A DNA stretch of 64,000 bases, taken from Streptomyces armeniacus. Lineage in GTDB: Bacteria; Actinomycetota; Actinomycetes; Streptomycetales; Streptomycetaceae. The notes beneath the pieces are model-generated. The model saw only the letters and a list, made by a program, of their open reading frames with translations. It searched no databases and was not told the DNA's origin. The DNA is taken from NCBI RefSeq assembly GCF_003355155.1, contig NZ_CP031320.1, forward strand, positions 4,083,367-4,147,366. Reading direction: 5' to 3'. A program made the position numbers and the translations under genes. Positions 43,397 to 52,158 of the stretch are shown piece after piece; within the stretch, counting starts at the first letter, position 1, and every line of letters starts with the position of its first letter.

Positions 43397-44722
43397 TCAG
43401 CCTCGCTTCCGGCTCAGGGCGGGGGTGGCCGCACGTGCGTACGCCTCGGTCGCGACCGCACGGAAGCTGCGTACGGTGTTGGCCCACCGGAAGCGTCTGG
43501 CCCGCAGTTCGGCGGCGCGGCCCAGCGCCTCGCGGCGCTGCGCGGACAGCGCCACGGAGCACCAGTGCGCGGCGAACGAGCTCTCGCCGCGCGCCAGCAG
43601 GCCCGTACGGCCGTCCTCCACGGAGTCGCGCAGGCCGGGTATGTCGAAGCCGACGGCGGGCGTGCCGCGGGCGGCGGCCTCCGTGACGACCAGGCCCCAC
43701 CCCTCGACCATCGACGGGTGCAGCAGCAGCCACGCCTGGCAGAGCAGCCGGTGCTTCTCGGCCTCGCTGACGTGCCCGGTGAAGACCACGCCGGGACCGG
43801 CCATCGCCTCCAGGCGGGCCCGCTCGGGGCCGTCGCCGACGATGACGAGCCGGCCGCCGGTGACGGGACGTACGCGTTCCCAGAGCCGCAGCAGCAGGTC
43901 GATGCGCTTGTACTCGACGAGCCTGCCCATCGCGAGGAACAGCGGCTCGGGTGCCTTGGGCACGAGCGGCCCGGGGTCCTCGACGCCGTTGTAGACGATG
44001 CGTATCTCGTCCCGCGGCACCCCGAGCCCGGCCAGCGCCTCGGCGGTGGAGCCGGACACGGCGATCTTGAGGTTGCTGCGGTGGTTGCTGGCGAGCGCCC
44101 AGTGCTCCAGGCGGCGGCCGAGGCGTGCGGCGGGCGCCGGGTAGCGCATGCCCCACAGGTCCGTGTGCACGTGGTTGACCAGGCACACGGTCGGGCCGCG
44201 GTGCCAGAGCGGGGCGAGATACGGCATGCCGTTGGAGACCTCGACCAGCAGGTCGCAGTCGCCGACCTGGCGGGCGAACGCGCGGCGGGCCCGCAGGAAG
44301 TGGTCGGCGTCGCCGCCGGCGGAGACGACACGGTAGTCGCGGTACGCGGCCGGGCCGCCGCACAGCAGGGTGACCTGGTGGCCCTGTGCGGTCAGCCCGT
44401 CGGCTATCCGGTCGACGAGCAGCTCGGAGCCGCCCGCGGCCGGGTTGCCGAGGTCGCGCCGGGCCAGGAACACGATGCGTCTTGGAGGCTCCGGTTCCGT
44501 ACTGCGCCACGCACGCGCGGCGCTGCTGCTGGTGGTGCTGGTGGTGCTGGTGGTGCTGGTGGTCCCGGTGGTGCCGGTGTGGGTTGCGATGGCTGTGTTG
44601 ACGGTGTTGCCCGTCGTGACGGTGCCGCTTGTGGGGGTGGCGGCGGCGGTGGCGTCGGCGGCGGGCGCGTGGGGGGTCGCGCTGCGTGGGGGGACCAGCG
44701 ACGGTCGTACGTGCTGGGGCAT
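43397..44722 (-). CDS. GT4-family glycosyltransferase
   Basis: 441 residues. A GT-B-fold retaining transferase: N-terminal RRDLGNPAAGGSELLVDRIA acceptor domain and C-terminal donor domain with GRLVEYKRIDLLLRLW and HPSMVEGWGLVVTEAAARG (the EGW...E donor-sugar motif). The first ~70 residues are a Thr/Ala-rich tail with a TTS repeat, probably disordered. No membrane span. Likely acts on a lipid-linked or surface glycan together with the AftD-like enzyme; the donor sugar is unknown. Confidence 0.9.
   Translation of the reverse strand: MPQHVRPSLVPPRSATPHAPAADATAAATPTSGTVTTGNTVNTAIATHTGTTGTTSTTSTTSTTSSSAARAWRSTEPEPPRRIVFLARRDLGNPAAGGSELLVDRIADGLTAQGHQVTLLCGGPAAYRDYRVVSAGGDADHFLRARRAFARQVGDCDLLVEVSNGMPYLAPLWHRGPTVCLVNHVHTDLWGMRYPAPAARLGRRLEHWALASNHRSNLKIAVSGSTAEALAGLGVPRDEIRIVYNGVEDPGPLVPKAPEPLFLAMGRLVEYKRIDLLLRLWERVRPVTGGRLVIVGDGPERARLEAMAGPGVVFTGHVSEAEKHRLLCQAWLLLHPSMVEGWGLVVTEAAARGTPAVGFDIPGLRDSVEDGRTGLLARGESSFAAHWCSVALSAQRREALGRAAELRARRFRWANTVRSFRAVATEAYARAATPALSRKRG
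44528..44563. repeat. 9-bp coding repeat (Thr-Thr-Ser)
   Basis: Four perfect tandem copies of GCTGGTGGT (ACCACCAGC on the coding strand), encoding TTS units in the N-terminal tail of the GT4 protein. Likely polymorphic in length. Confidence 0.92.
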
Positions 44723-44905
44723 CTGCGCTCCAACTCGTCTGAGAGTGCGGTTCGAACGGGGCTCGTGCGCGGGGGGTGCGTCGGGCTCGTACAGGGGGCG
44801 GATCCGGGGCGGGATGCGCTGTGGATAGCTCAGTGTTCGCTCACCCCATGAACGGGGCTACTCACCGGAGTGATAATTTCCGGCACCGGCAGGGCTGAGT
44901 CTTCA

Positions 44906-45883
44906 TCACATTGCGCTCCCGCCCGCGCCCTGTCCGACCGGCCGGTTCCGGCCACGTACGACGAGGAACCCACCCCCGACGGCCAGCAGTCCGCCGGCGG
45001 CGGCGCTCCCCACCGGGGCGGTTTCGCCGACCAGTTCCAGCTTGTCGCTGTCGGCCCTGGCCAGATCGACCTGCTCGCGCTGGGTCTTCTTGGTGAACTC
45101 GAGTTTGTCACTCTGGAGCAGGGTCACCTTGTCCCGCTCGCCGCCGGGCGCCCGCAGGACCATCCGCGGGGCGATGCTGACGCGCAGGATGCGGCCGGTG
45201 CGCTCGTCGACGGTGATGTCGATCTTCTCGTTGGAGTACCACTCCTCGGCGTTCACCTGGCCGCGGTCCTTCTCGCCCACGAGGACGCCGGGTACCTGTC
45301 GCGCACCCACCTTGACCTGCTCCTTCACCGCTCCGGTGTAGCGCAGGCCCTCGTAGCCCGCGACCTTCTGGCGGCCCTTGTAGCTCAGCGGCACGGTGTC
45401 CCCGAGGGTGGCGTCCCACCAGGTGTAGCCGCGCTCCTCCATGTCGAAGGGGAACTTCAGGTACGCGTCGCCGGCGAAGCGCGTCGGCGCCTCGTCGCAG
45501 CAGTGCACCGGGCGGTTGGTCTTCCGGTCGGTCACCCACCGCTCGGTCGTCCACTGGAACGACTTGCGCGGGTCGTTGAGCTTGAGCGTCTTGGGGTTGT
45601 CGATGGTCTGCGACACGTCCCAGACGGCGACGTCGTGCTTCTCGCTCTCCGCGACGTTGCCCAGTACCCGGCGGGTCACGGTGAGCTTCTGGCCGTTCTT
45701 GGTGGCCACCGCCTCCTGGTCGAAGTAGCTGCCCGTGCCGGCGAGCACCGTCGTGGAGTTGATGTCGATGGGCGTGCGTTTGGCACGCGGCTCGACGTAC
45801 CACGCCAGCATCGGCGCGAGCACCAGCAGAAAGACGCCGAGCCCCAGCAGGACCAGCGAAAGCGGTGAACAAGAACGACGCAT
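44906..45883 (-). CDS. DUF3068 membrane-anchored protein
   Basis: 325 residues, matching the DUF3068 (porin-PorA-like) family of actinobacteria. An N-terminal helix (SLVLLGLGVFLLVLAPMLAW), a large extracellular region beginning YVEPRAKRTPIDINSTTVLAGTG (in two pieces), and a C-terminal helix (AAAGGLLAVGGGFLVVRGR). The short polar tail is basic. GGAG stands about 8 bases upstream of the ATG. Function unknown; position upstream of the glycan genes suggests a surface role. A strong promoter precedes it. Confidence 0.88.
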   Translation of the reverse strand: MRRSCSPLSLVLLGLGVFLLVLAPMLAWYVEPRAKRTPIDINSTTVLAGTGSYFDQEAVATKNGQKLTVTRRVLGNVAESEKHDVAVWDVSQTIDNPKTLKLNDPRKSFQWTTERWVTDRKTNRPVHCCDEAPTRFAGDAYLKFPFDMEERGYTWWDATLGDTVPLSYKGRQKVAGYEGLRYTGAVKEQVKVGARQVPGVLVGEKDRGQVNAEEWYSNEKIDITVDERTGRILRVSIAPRMVLRAPGGERDKVTLLQSDKLEFTKKTQREQVDLARADSDKLELVGETAPVGSAAAGGLLAVGGGFLVVRGRNRPVGQGAGGSAM

Positions 45884-45966
45884 GGCGAGGTCTCCGGAGG
45901 TCAGGCGATGCTGCGGGGGAACGGTGCGCGTTCGGAAGAGGCCGTGAAGGCTTCGTATGAGCCGGA

Positions 45967-45996
45967 AACGTAAGCGACGCCTTGACACGGCGTCAA
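45967..45996 (-). promoter_or_regulatory. Candidate promoter for DUF3068 gene
   Basis: On the minus strand, -35 TTGACG (45996-45991), 18-bp spacer, -10 TACGTT (45972-45967), 84 bp before the start codon. The -35 lies within the dyad TTGAC-ACGGC-GTCAA (45982-45996), which may be an operator. Confidence 0.55.
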
Positions 45997-46080
45997 TGCT
46001 TCTTTGACACTCGAGTAACTTAAGCCAGCAGCCCCTGGGGCGGGGGCGGTGCGCATTCACGGAAAGAGGTTTGCCGCGCC

Positions 46081-46260
46081 ATGCACAGACTTATCGCAGC
46101 CGCCCTGACCTGCGTCGTTGCCGCGGCACTCGCGGTCGGCGCAGCACTCGGCATCGTTGCCGCGCTCAATGCCACGCCGGAGCAGCCCAACGTTCCGCTG
46201 GTGCACTTCGGCTCGTCGCCCTCCGGGCCCGATCCCGCAGAGACCGGGCCGGGGGAGTGA
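46081..46260 (+). CDS. Small exported or membrane-anchored peptide
   Basis: 59 residues: HRLIAAALTCVVAAALAVG and more hydrophobic sequence to about residue 29 form a signal/anchor helix, followed by a Pro-rich polar tail (NATPEQPNVPLVHFGSSP). It ends 3 bp before the PucR-type gene, so the two are almost certainly one transcript. No family recognised. Codon bias (GCC, CTC, GTC) supports coding despite its small size. Confidence 0.65.
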   Translation: MHRLIAAALTCVVAAALAVGAALGIVAALNATPEQPNVPLVHFGSSPSGPDPAETGPGE

Positions 46261-46263
46261 TCG

Positions 46264-47496
46264 GTGCCGGCCACCACGGTGCGTTCTGCCTGGCAGGACG
46301 TGCCGCAACTGCGCGTACGGCAGTTCGCCGAGCGTGCGCTCGCCGAGGTGCCGGGGCTTGCCGAGGACATCCTCAGCGAGATCAAGCGCGAGTACCCCGA
46401 GCTTCCGCTGGTGCTCGACGAGTCCGGCGAGCCGCTGGCCCTCATCGGCATCCGCCGCGCCCTCGAACACTTCGTGGAGCACCTCGACAAGGGGCTCGAC
46501 GCCCCGCGGGTGCCGCCGCAGGTCTTCCAGGAGTTCGGCCGGGGTGAGGCGCTCCAGGGCCGCAGCCTCGACTCGCTGCAGGCCATCTACCGGCTCGGCA
46601 TCCGCATGTCCTGGCGCCGCCTCGCGGACCTCGGCACGCGGATGGAGATCCCGGCGCCCGCGATGCACGAGATCGGCGACGCGGGCTTCCAGTTCCTCGA
46701 CGGCCTGGTGGCCGAGTCCGTACGCGGCTACGCCGAGGCCGCGGCCCGGCGCGCGGGCGAGCGGCTGCGGCTCCAGCGGCGGCTGCTCGACCTGCTGCTC
46801 TCCGAACACCACCGGGCGCCCGGTGACCTGACCGAACTCCTCGCCGACCGCGCGGCGCGGATCGGCTGGACGGTGCCGCGTACGGTCGGCGTGGCCGTGC
46901 TCGTACGCCCCGCGCGTTCCGCCGTACCGCCCGCCGTCAGCGACGAGGTCCTGCTCGACATGGACTACGACCAGCCGCGCATGGTCGTGCCCGAGCCCGA
47001 CGAGGCCGGGCGCGCGGAGCTGCTGCGGCGGGCCACGGCGGGCTGGACGGGGGCCATGGGCCCGCAGGTGCCGCTGATGGAGGCGGCCAAGTCGCTGTAC
47101 TGGGCGCAGGCCGCGGTCGGGCTGATGGAACGCGGACTGCTGCCCAGCGGCGGCCTCCTGCAGTGCACCGAGCACACCGAGGCGCTGGTGCTGCTGCCGC
47201 CCCAGGAACTGATCGGCGATCTCGCCCGCCGCCGGCTCGCACCCCTCCTCTCCTGCGGGCCGACACACGGCCGGCGGCTGGCCGAGACGCTGCTCGCGTG
47301 GCTGGAAACACGCGGCGGCGCCCCCGAGGTGGCGAGCCGGCTCGGCGTACACCCGCAGACCGTGCGCTACCGGCTGCGCCAGATACGCGAGCTGTGGGGC
47401 GCGGACATCGACGATCCCGACAGCCGCTTCGAACTGGAGCTGGCGCTCCGCACGATGCGCCTGAAGGGCGAGTTCGGCCCCGCCCGGCAGGGCTGA
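46264..47496 (+). CDS. PucR/CdaR-type transcriptional regulator
   Basis: 410 residues: an N-terminal alpha-helical sensory half (YRLGIRMSWRRLADLG), a GGDEF-like degenerate middle, and a C-terminal PucR helix-turn-helix (EVASRLGVHPQTVRYRLRQI). Members usually respond to a metabolite and act on neighbouring genes. GTG start at 46264. Divergent from the DUF3068/glycan operon, hence a candidate regulator of it. Confidence 0.88.
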   Translation: MPATTVRSAWQDVPQLRVRQFAERALAEVPGLAEDILSEIKREYPELPLVLDESGEPLALIGIRRALEHFVEHLDKGLDAPRVPPQVFQEFGRGEALQGRSLDSLQAIYRLGIRMSWRRLADLGTRMEIPAPAMHEIGDAGFQFLDGLVAESVRGYAEAAARRAGERLRLQRRLLDLLLSEHHRAPGDLTELLADRAARIGWTVPRTVGVAVLVRPARSAVPPAVSDEVLLDMDYDQPRMVVPEPDEAGRAELLRRATAGWTGAMGPQVPLMEAAKSLYWAQAAVGLMERGLLPSGGLLQCTEHTEALVLLPPQELIGDLARRRLAPLLSCGPTHGRRLAETLLAWLETRGGAPEVASRLGVHPQTVRYRLRQIRELWGADIDDPDSRFELELALRTMRLKGEFGPARQG

Positions 47497-47617
47497 ACCG
47501 CGCGTCCCGGGGAACGTACGCCGGGGTGTCACCCGGGGCGTCGCCCGGGGCGTGACCTTCCCGTGTTGTCCGGACCATTGACGGTCGCGCACCGCGCGTT
47601 CTACGTTCACGTCAGCA

Positions 47618-47636
47618 TTTCGAACGACGTTCGAAA
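47618..47636. promoter_or_regulatory. Perfect 19-bp operator-like palindrome
   Basis: TTTCGAACGACGTTCGAAA, located 63 bp upstream of the enolase-superfamily dehydratase gene. A similar sequence stands before the 50,057 gene, and shorter CGAGATANCGAA copies stand before iclR, pointing to one regulator for the island. Confidence 0.75.
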
Positions 47637-47699
47637 CTGCGAACAACACTGCGGGAGCAGCGTAGACAGCGGAAACACATAACGGAGGGGCCGCCTGCC

Positions 47700-48863
47700 G
47701 TGCGTATCACCGGTATCAGCACTCATGTCGTCGGAACGCCCTGGCGCAATCTCACCTACGTCCAGGTGCACACGGACGAAGGTCTCACCGGCGTCGGCGA
47801 GACCCGGATGACGGGCCACACCGATGCCCTCCTCGGCTATCTGCGCGAGGCGGTGCCCCACCACGTCGAGGGCTCCGACCCGTTCGCGACCGAGGACCTG
47901 GTGCGCCGCATGAAGTACGGCGACTTCGGGCGCGCCGGGGAGATCGTGATGTCCGGCATCGCCTGTGTGGAGATGGCCTGCTGGGACATCAAGGGCAAGG
48001 CGCTCGGCGTACCCGTCTGGCAGCTGCTCGGCGGCAAGGTCCACGACCGCGTGAAGGCGTACGCCAACGGCTGGTACACCACCGAGCGCACCCCGGAGGC
48101 GTACCACGAGGCCGCCCGCGCCGTGACCGCCCGCGGCTACCGCGCCCTGAAGATCGACCCGTTCGGCACCGGCCACCTCGAACTCGGCCACCAGGAGACC
48201 GTCCAGGCCGTCGCGCTCATCGAGGCCGTACGCGACGCCATCGGGCCCGAGTGCGAACTGATGCTGGAGATGCACGGCCGGTTCAGCCCCGCCACGGCCG
48301 TACGGCTGGCCAAGGAGATGGCGCCGTACGCACCCGCCTGGCTGGAGGAGCCGGTGCCGCCGGAGAACCTCGCCGCGCTCGCGAAGGTCGCCGCCAAGGT
48401 CGACCAGCCCATCGCCACCGGTGAACGCATCCACGACCGTATCGAGTTCCGCGAACTCTTCGCGTCCGGCGCCGCCGACATCATCCAGCCCGACCTGGGC
48501 CACATCGGCGGCATCCTCGAGGCACGCAAGCTCGCCGCCACCGCCGAGACCCACTACATGCTGATCGCCCCGCACAACGTCGGCGGCTCCGTGCTCACCG
48601 CCGCCTCCCTCCAACTCGCGGCCTGCACCCCCAACTTCAAGATCCTGGAGCACTTCAACGACTTCGCGGACGCCGAGATCAAGAACGTCGTCAAGGGCGC
48701 GCCCCAGGTCGTGGACGGCTACTTCACCCTGCCCGACGCACCCGGCCTCGGGGTCGAACTGGACACCGACGCGGCGGCAGAATTCCCCCAGCAGCAGGCC
48801 CGGTTCGACCTGTGGGCCGAAGGCTGGGAGAAACGTGACCCCGACAAGGCAGGCCAGAAGTGA
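47700..48863 (+). CDS. Mandelate racemase/muconate-lactonising (enolase-superfamily) dehydratase
   Basis: 387 residues of the enolase superfamily. N-terminal capping domain (ISTHVVGTPWRNLTYVQVHT), barrel with catalytic Lys region (RALKIDPFG), metal ligands in LMLEMHGRF, WLEEPVPPENL and TGERIH, and a C-terminal His in LIAPHNVGG. Most like galactonate-/sugar-acid dehydratases, which turn aldonates into 2-keto-3-deoxy acids. GTG start; it overlaps the dehydrogenase gene by 4 bases. Substrate not determined. Confidence 0.9.
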   Translation: MRITGISTHVVGTPWRNLTYVQVHTDEGLTGVGETRMTGHTDALLGYLREAVPHHVEGSDPFATEDLVRRMKYGDFGRAGEIVMSGIACVEMACWDIKGKALGVPVWQLLGGKVHDRVKAYANGWYTTERTPEAYHEAARAVTARGYRALKIDPFGTGHLELGHQETVQAVALIEAVRDAIGPECELMLEMHGRFSPATAVRLAKEMAPYAPAWLEEPVPPENLAALAKVAAKVDQPIATGERIHDRIEFRELFASGAADIIQPDLGHIGGILEARKLAATAETHYMLIAPHNVGGSVLTAASLQLAACTPNFKILEHFNDFADAEIKNVVKGAPQVVDGYFTLPDAPGLGVELDTDAAAEFPQQQARFDLWAEGWEKRDPDKAGQK

Positions 48864-49879
48864 CTCCACCCGCCCGAGCGATCGTCATCGACAGGCCAGG
48901 CGAGCACCGCCTGCTCACCGGCCCGCGGCCGGAACCCGGGCCCGGCGAGGCGCGGATCGCCGTACACGCGGCCGGGATCTGCGGCAGTGACCGCGAGGTG
49001 TACGACGGCACGCGGCAGCCGGAGTACGTCCGCTACCCCGTCACCCCCGGCCACGAGTGGTCCGGCACCGTCGACGCGGTGGGCGAGGGCGTCGCGCCCG
49101 CGCTGGTCGGCCGCAAGACGGTCGGCGAGGGCATCCGCCCCTGCCTGGCCTGCGACCGGTGCCGGGAGGGGACGACGAGCCTGTGCACCAGCGCGTACGA
49201 CGAGACGGGCTTCACGCGCCCGGGCGCCTTCGCCGACTTCCTGCTCGCCCCGGCCCGGCTGCTGCACCCGCTGCCGGACGACACCGATCTGCGCGCCGCG
49301 GCGCTGCTGGAGCCGGCCGCCGTGAGCGCCGCCGCGGTGCTCGCGGGGGAGCCGCGGATCGGTGACCGGGTCGCGGTGGTCGGCGCGGGCACGCTCGGGC
49401 TGCTCGCCGTACAGCTGCTCGCGGCGTACTCGCCGGGCGAACTGCTGGTCGTGGACCCGCGCGTGAGCCGCGCCGAACAGGCGCTGGCCATGGGCGCCGA
49501 CCGGATCCGTACGCCGGAGGAGAGCCGCGCCGTACGCGGCCGCTTCGACCTCGTGGTCGAGACGGCGGGCGCGCCCAGCACCGCGCAGGACGCGTGCCTG
49601 CTCGCGCGGCGGGGCGGACGTACGGTGCTCACCGGCATGTTCGAGCCAGGCGCGGAGGGGATCGATCCGGTCCATCTCGCGGTCAGCCAGCTCACGATTC
49701 GGTCCGTGTTCGGCGCACCGTCGTCCGCCTGGTCCTTCGCCGTACGGGCGCTGGCCGCCGGGCTGCTCGACCCCGCGCCGCTGATCACCCACGAACTGCC
49801 GCTGACCGGCTTCGGCGAGGCGATCGGCCTCGTCGGGAGCGGTGACCCGGCGGTCGGGAAGGTGCTGCTCACGCCCTAG
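48860..49879 (+). CDS. Zinc-type medium-chain alcohol dehydrogenase
   Basis: 339 residues with the catalytic-zinc ligands (Cys in [14 protein letters not shown] in TPGHEWSG), a four-Cys structural-zinc lobe ([15 protein letters not shown]) and Rossmann motif [13 protein letters not shown]. Related to L-threonine/sorbitol-type dehydrogenases. In the sugar-acid operon, it probably oxidises a polyol, sugar or aldonate. GTG start inside the dehydratase 3' end (GTGA overlap). Confidence 0.9.
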   Translation: MTPPARAIVIDRPGEHRLLTGPRPEPGPGEARIAVHAAGICGSDREVYDGTRQPEYVRYPVTPGHEWSGTVDAVGEGVAPALVGRKTVGEGIRPCLACDRCREGTTSLCTSAYDETGFTRPGAFADFLLAPARLLHPLPDDTDLRAAALLEPAAVSAAAVLAGEPRIGDRVAVVGAGTLGLLAVQLLAAYSPGELLVVDPRVSRAEQALAMGADRIRTPEESRAVRGRFDLVVETAGAPSTAQDACLLARRGGRTVLTGMFEPGAEGIDPVHLAVSQLTIRSVFGAPSSAWSFAVRALAAGLLDPAPLITHELPLTGFGEAIGLVGSGDPAVGKVLLTP

Positions 49880-49920
49880 ACGTACGGCCGGCACGCGCCG
49901 GTGCCTTTCTGCGCGCCATG

Positions 49921-49939
49921 TCGCGAACGATGTCCGAAA
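49921..49939. promoter_or_regulatory. Second operator-like site in sugar island
   Basis: TCGCGAACGATGTCCGAAA matches 15 of 19 positions of the perfect palindrome at 47618-47636. It lies 118 bp upstream of the TIM-barrel gene, so transporter genes may have their own regulated promoter. Confidence 0.55.
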
Positions 49940-49977
49940 TACCGAACGCGTCCCCTGTTCGATCCCGCCTCCGAGCC

Positions 49978-50030
49978 TCCCGAAGCCACTCCCCAAGCCA
50001 CTCCTCGAACCCACTCCCCGAACCCATCCG
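49978..50030. repeat. Degenerate ~14-bp tandem repeat
   Basis: Four imperfect units of the form CGAAgCCACTCCcC (CCGAAGCCACTCCCC, AAGCCACTCCTCG, AACCCACTCCCCG, AACCCATCCGCCC). They lie in the leader of the 50,057 gene, between the operator-like site and the start codon. Confidence 0.65.
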
Positions 50031-50056
50031 CCCAACTGCCCGACACCTGGAGTGCC

Positions 50057-51031
50057 GTGACGACCCCTCCCACCGGCCGCCGCCCCGGCGAACCCGCGCT
50101 CACCACCCTGGGCCTCCCGGCCCCGGCGCCCGACCCCGCCGACACCTCGCCCCACCGCTTCCCCGACGGCGGCGCCTGGCGTACCGAGATCCCGTCCGTC
50201 GAAGGGCCCGAGGCGCTGGAGGCCGTCCTCAAGGAGGCCAACCACCTCGACGTCCCGGTGCACCGCATCAGCCAGGGCAGCGGCGTGTGGATGCTGACCG
50301 ACGCGGAGATCTCCGAGATGGTCGCCGCCTGCGCCGAACACCGCGCCGAACTCTGCCTGTTCACCGGCCCGCGCGGCACCTGGGACATCGGCGCCGCGAC
50401 CCGTACCCCCTCCGGCGGCGCCGGGCTCCGCACCCGCGGTCACGACGGACTCGCCGGATGCGTCGAGGACGCGGTCCGCGCCACCCAACTCGGCGTCCGC
50501 TGCCTGCTGGTGGCCGACGAGGGCGTGCTGTGGACGCTGCACCGGATGCGTACGACCGGGCTGCTGCCCGCCGACACCACCCTCAAGGTGTCGGCGCTGA
50601 CCGGGCCCGTGAACCCCGCCTCGTACGCGGTCCACGAGCGGCTCGGCGCCGACTCCGTGAACATCCCCTCCGACCTCACCCTGGAGCACCTCACGGAGAT
50701 CCGCCGCGTGAGCCGCGCGCCCGCGGACCTCTACGTCGAGTCCCCCGACGACCTCGGCGGCTACGTGCGGATGTACGACGTCGCCGAGCTGATCCGCCGT
50801 GCGGCGCCCGTGTACCTCAAGTTCGGCCTCAGCAAGGCGCCCGGCATCTACCCGTACGGCGCCCACCTGCGCGACATCACGCTCGACACCGCGCGCGAGC
50901 GCGTACGCCGCGGGCGCCTCGCCCTCGACCTGCTCGCCCGGCTCGGCGCCGACACCGGGATGTCACCACCGGGCTCACGACTGCCCGGACCGCTCGACCG
51001 CTTCCCCGCCCCCGCCAACGAAGGGAACTGA
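50057..51031 (+). CDS. Unrecognised TIM-barrel-like protein of the sugar island
   Basis: 324 residues that I cannot assign. The sequence has alternating beta/alpha pattern with barrel-like strands ([68 protein letters not shown]). It vaguely resembles peptidase U32 or aldolase-like barrels. The GTG start is preceded by GGAG 4 bases upstream; the frame is open further 5', but that region is repeat-rich. It is 5 bp upstream of the binding-protein gene and so co-transcribed with the importer, suggesting a metabolic enzyme for the same substrate. Confidence 0.7.
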   Translation: MTTPPTGRRPGEPALTTLGLPAPAPDPADTSPHRFPDGGAWRTEIPSVEGPEALEAVLKEANHLDVPVHRISQGSGVWMLTDAEISEMVAACAEHRAELCLFTGPRGTWDIGAATRTPSGGAGLRTRGHDGLAGCVEDAVRATQLGVRCLLVADEGVLWTLHRMRTTGLLPADTTLKVSALTGPVNPASYAVHERLGADSVNIPSDLTLEHLTEIRRVSRAPADLYVESPDDLGGYVRMYDVAELIRRAAPVYLKFGLSKAPGIYPYGAHLRDITLDTARERVRRGRLALDLLARLGADTGMSPPGSRLPGPLDRFPAPANEGN

Positions 51032-51036
51032 CAGTC

Positions 51037-52158
51037 ATGCGCAGCTCGAGAAGCCCGTACGCACGGCGCGCCACCACCGCCGCCGGAACCCTGCTCGCCC
51101 TGTCCCTCGCGGCGACCGCCTGCGGTCAGCAGAGCGAGGGCGGCAGCGACGAGAAGAAGGGCAGTGCCGAGGACGCGACCATCGGCATCGCCATGCCCAC
51201 CAAGTCCTCGGAACGCTGGATAGCCGACGGCAAGAACATGGTGAAGCAGTTCGAGGCCAAGGGCTACGAGACCGACCTCCAGTACGGCGACGACAAGGTC
51301 GAGAACCAGGTCGCGCAGATCGAGAACATGATCTCCAAGGGGCACGACGCCCTGGTGATCGCGGCGATCGACGGCAGCGCGCTGACCAACGTGCTGAGCC
51401 AGGCCAAGGACCGGGACATCCCCGTCATCTCCTACGACCGCCTCATCACCGGCACCGAGAACGTCGACTACTACGCCAGCTTCGACAACGAGCGGGTCGG
51501 CAAGCTCCAGGGGCAGTACATCGTCGACAAGCTGGAGCTGGAGAAGGCCCGCGACGAGAAGTTCAACGTCGAGCTCTTCGCCGGATCGCCCGACGACAAC
51601 AACACCAAGTACTTCTGGGACGGCGCGATGAGCGCCCTCAAGCCGTACATCGAGCGCAAGCAGCTGACCGTACGCAGCGGGCAGACGAAGATGAGCCAGG
51701 TCACCACGTTGCGCTGGGACGGCGGCACGGCGCAGAAGCGCATGGACGACCTGCTGTCCAAGAACTACGGGTCCGCCCGCGTCGACGCGGTGCTCTCGCC
51801 CTACGACGGGATCTCCATCGGCGTCATCTCCGCGCTCAAGAGCACCGGTTACGGCACGGAGTCCAAGCCGTACCCCGTCATCACCGGGCAGGACGCCGAA
51901 CTCGCCTCCGTGAAGTCCATCCTCCGCGGCCAGCAGACGCAGACGGTCTTCAAGGACACCCGCGAACTCGCCAAGCAGACCGTCGCGATGACCGACGCCG
52001 TGCTCAACGACAAGAAGCCCAAGGTCAACGACACCAAGAGCTACGACAACGGGAAGAAGGTCGTCCCCTCCTACCTGCTGGACCCGGTGAGCGTCGACAA
52101 GTCCAACACCCAGATGCTCGTCGACCAGGGCTACTACAAGGCCGGGCAGCTCAAGTGA
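51037..52158 (+). CDS. Sugar ABC importer substrate-binding lipoprotein (ChvE-like)
   Basis: 373-residue periplasmic-binding-protein-type lipoprotein: signal peptide with lipobox LAATAC (Cys29), then a type I sugar-binding fold ([52 protein letters not shown]). Closest in character to ChvE/XylF-type multi-sugar binders for pentoses, galactose or their acids. It is followed by its ATPase (4-base overlap) and permease. Confidence 0.92.
   Translation: MRSSRSPYARRATTAAGTLLALSLAATACGQQSEGGSDEKKGSAEDATIGIAMPTKSSERWIADGKNMVKQFEAKGYETDLQYGDDKVENQVAQIENMISKGHDALVIAAIDGSALTNVLSQAKDRDIPVISYDRLITGTENVDYYASFDNERVGKLQGQYIVDKLELEKARDEKFNVELFAGSPDDNNTKYFWDGAMSALKPYIERKQLTVRSGQTKMSQVTTLRWDGGTAQKRMDDLLSKNYGSARVDAVLSPYDGISIGVISALKSTGYGTESKPYPVITGQDAELASVKSILRGQQTQTVFKDTRELAKQTVAMTDAVLNDKKPKVNDTKSYDNGKKVVPSYLLDPVSVDKSNTQMLVDQGYYKAGQLK

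Noticed and set aside
38160..44510. A single open frame of more than 2000 codons on the minus strand
   Set aside because: Only the part from 42665 onward has coding character (AftD-like protein). The upstream extension is Arg/Pro-rich antisense-like sequence running through the methyltransferase and GT4 genes; it is open because GC-rich DNA lacks stop codons.
36771..45883. Horizontal transfer of the arabinofuranosyltransferase cluster from a mycobacterium
   Set aside because: GC level, codon use and CGTACG excess look the same as the rest of the window, so recent transfer is not supported.
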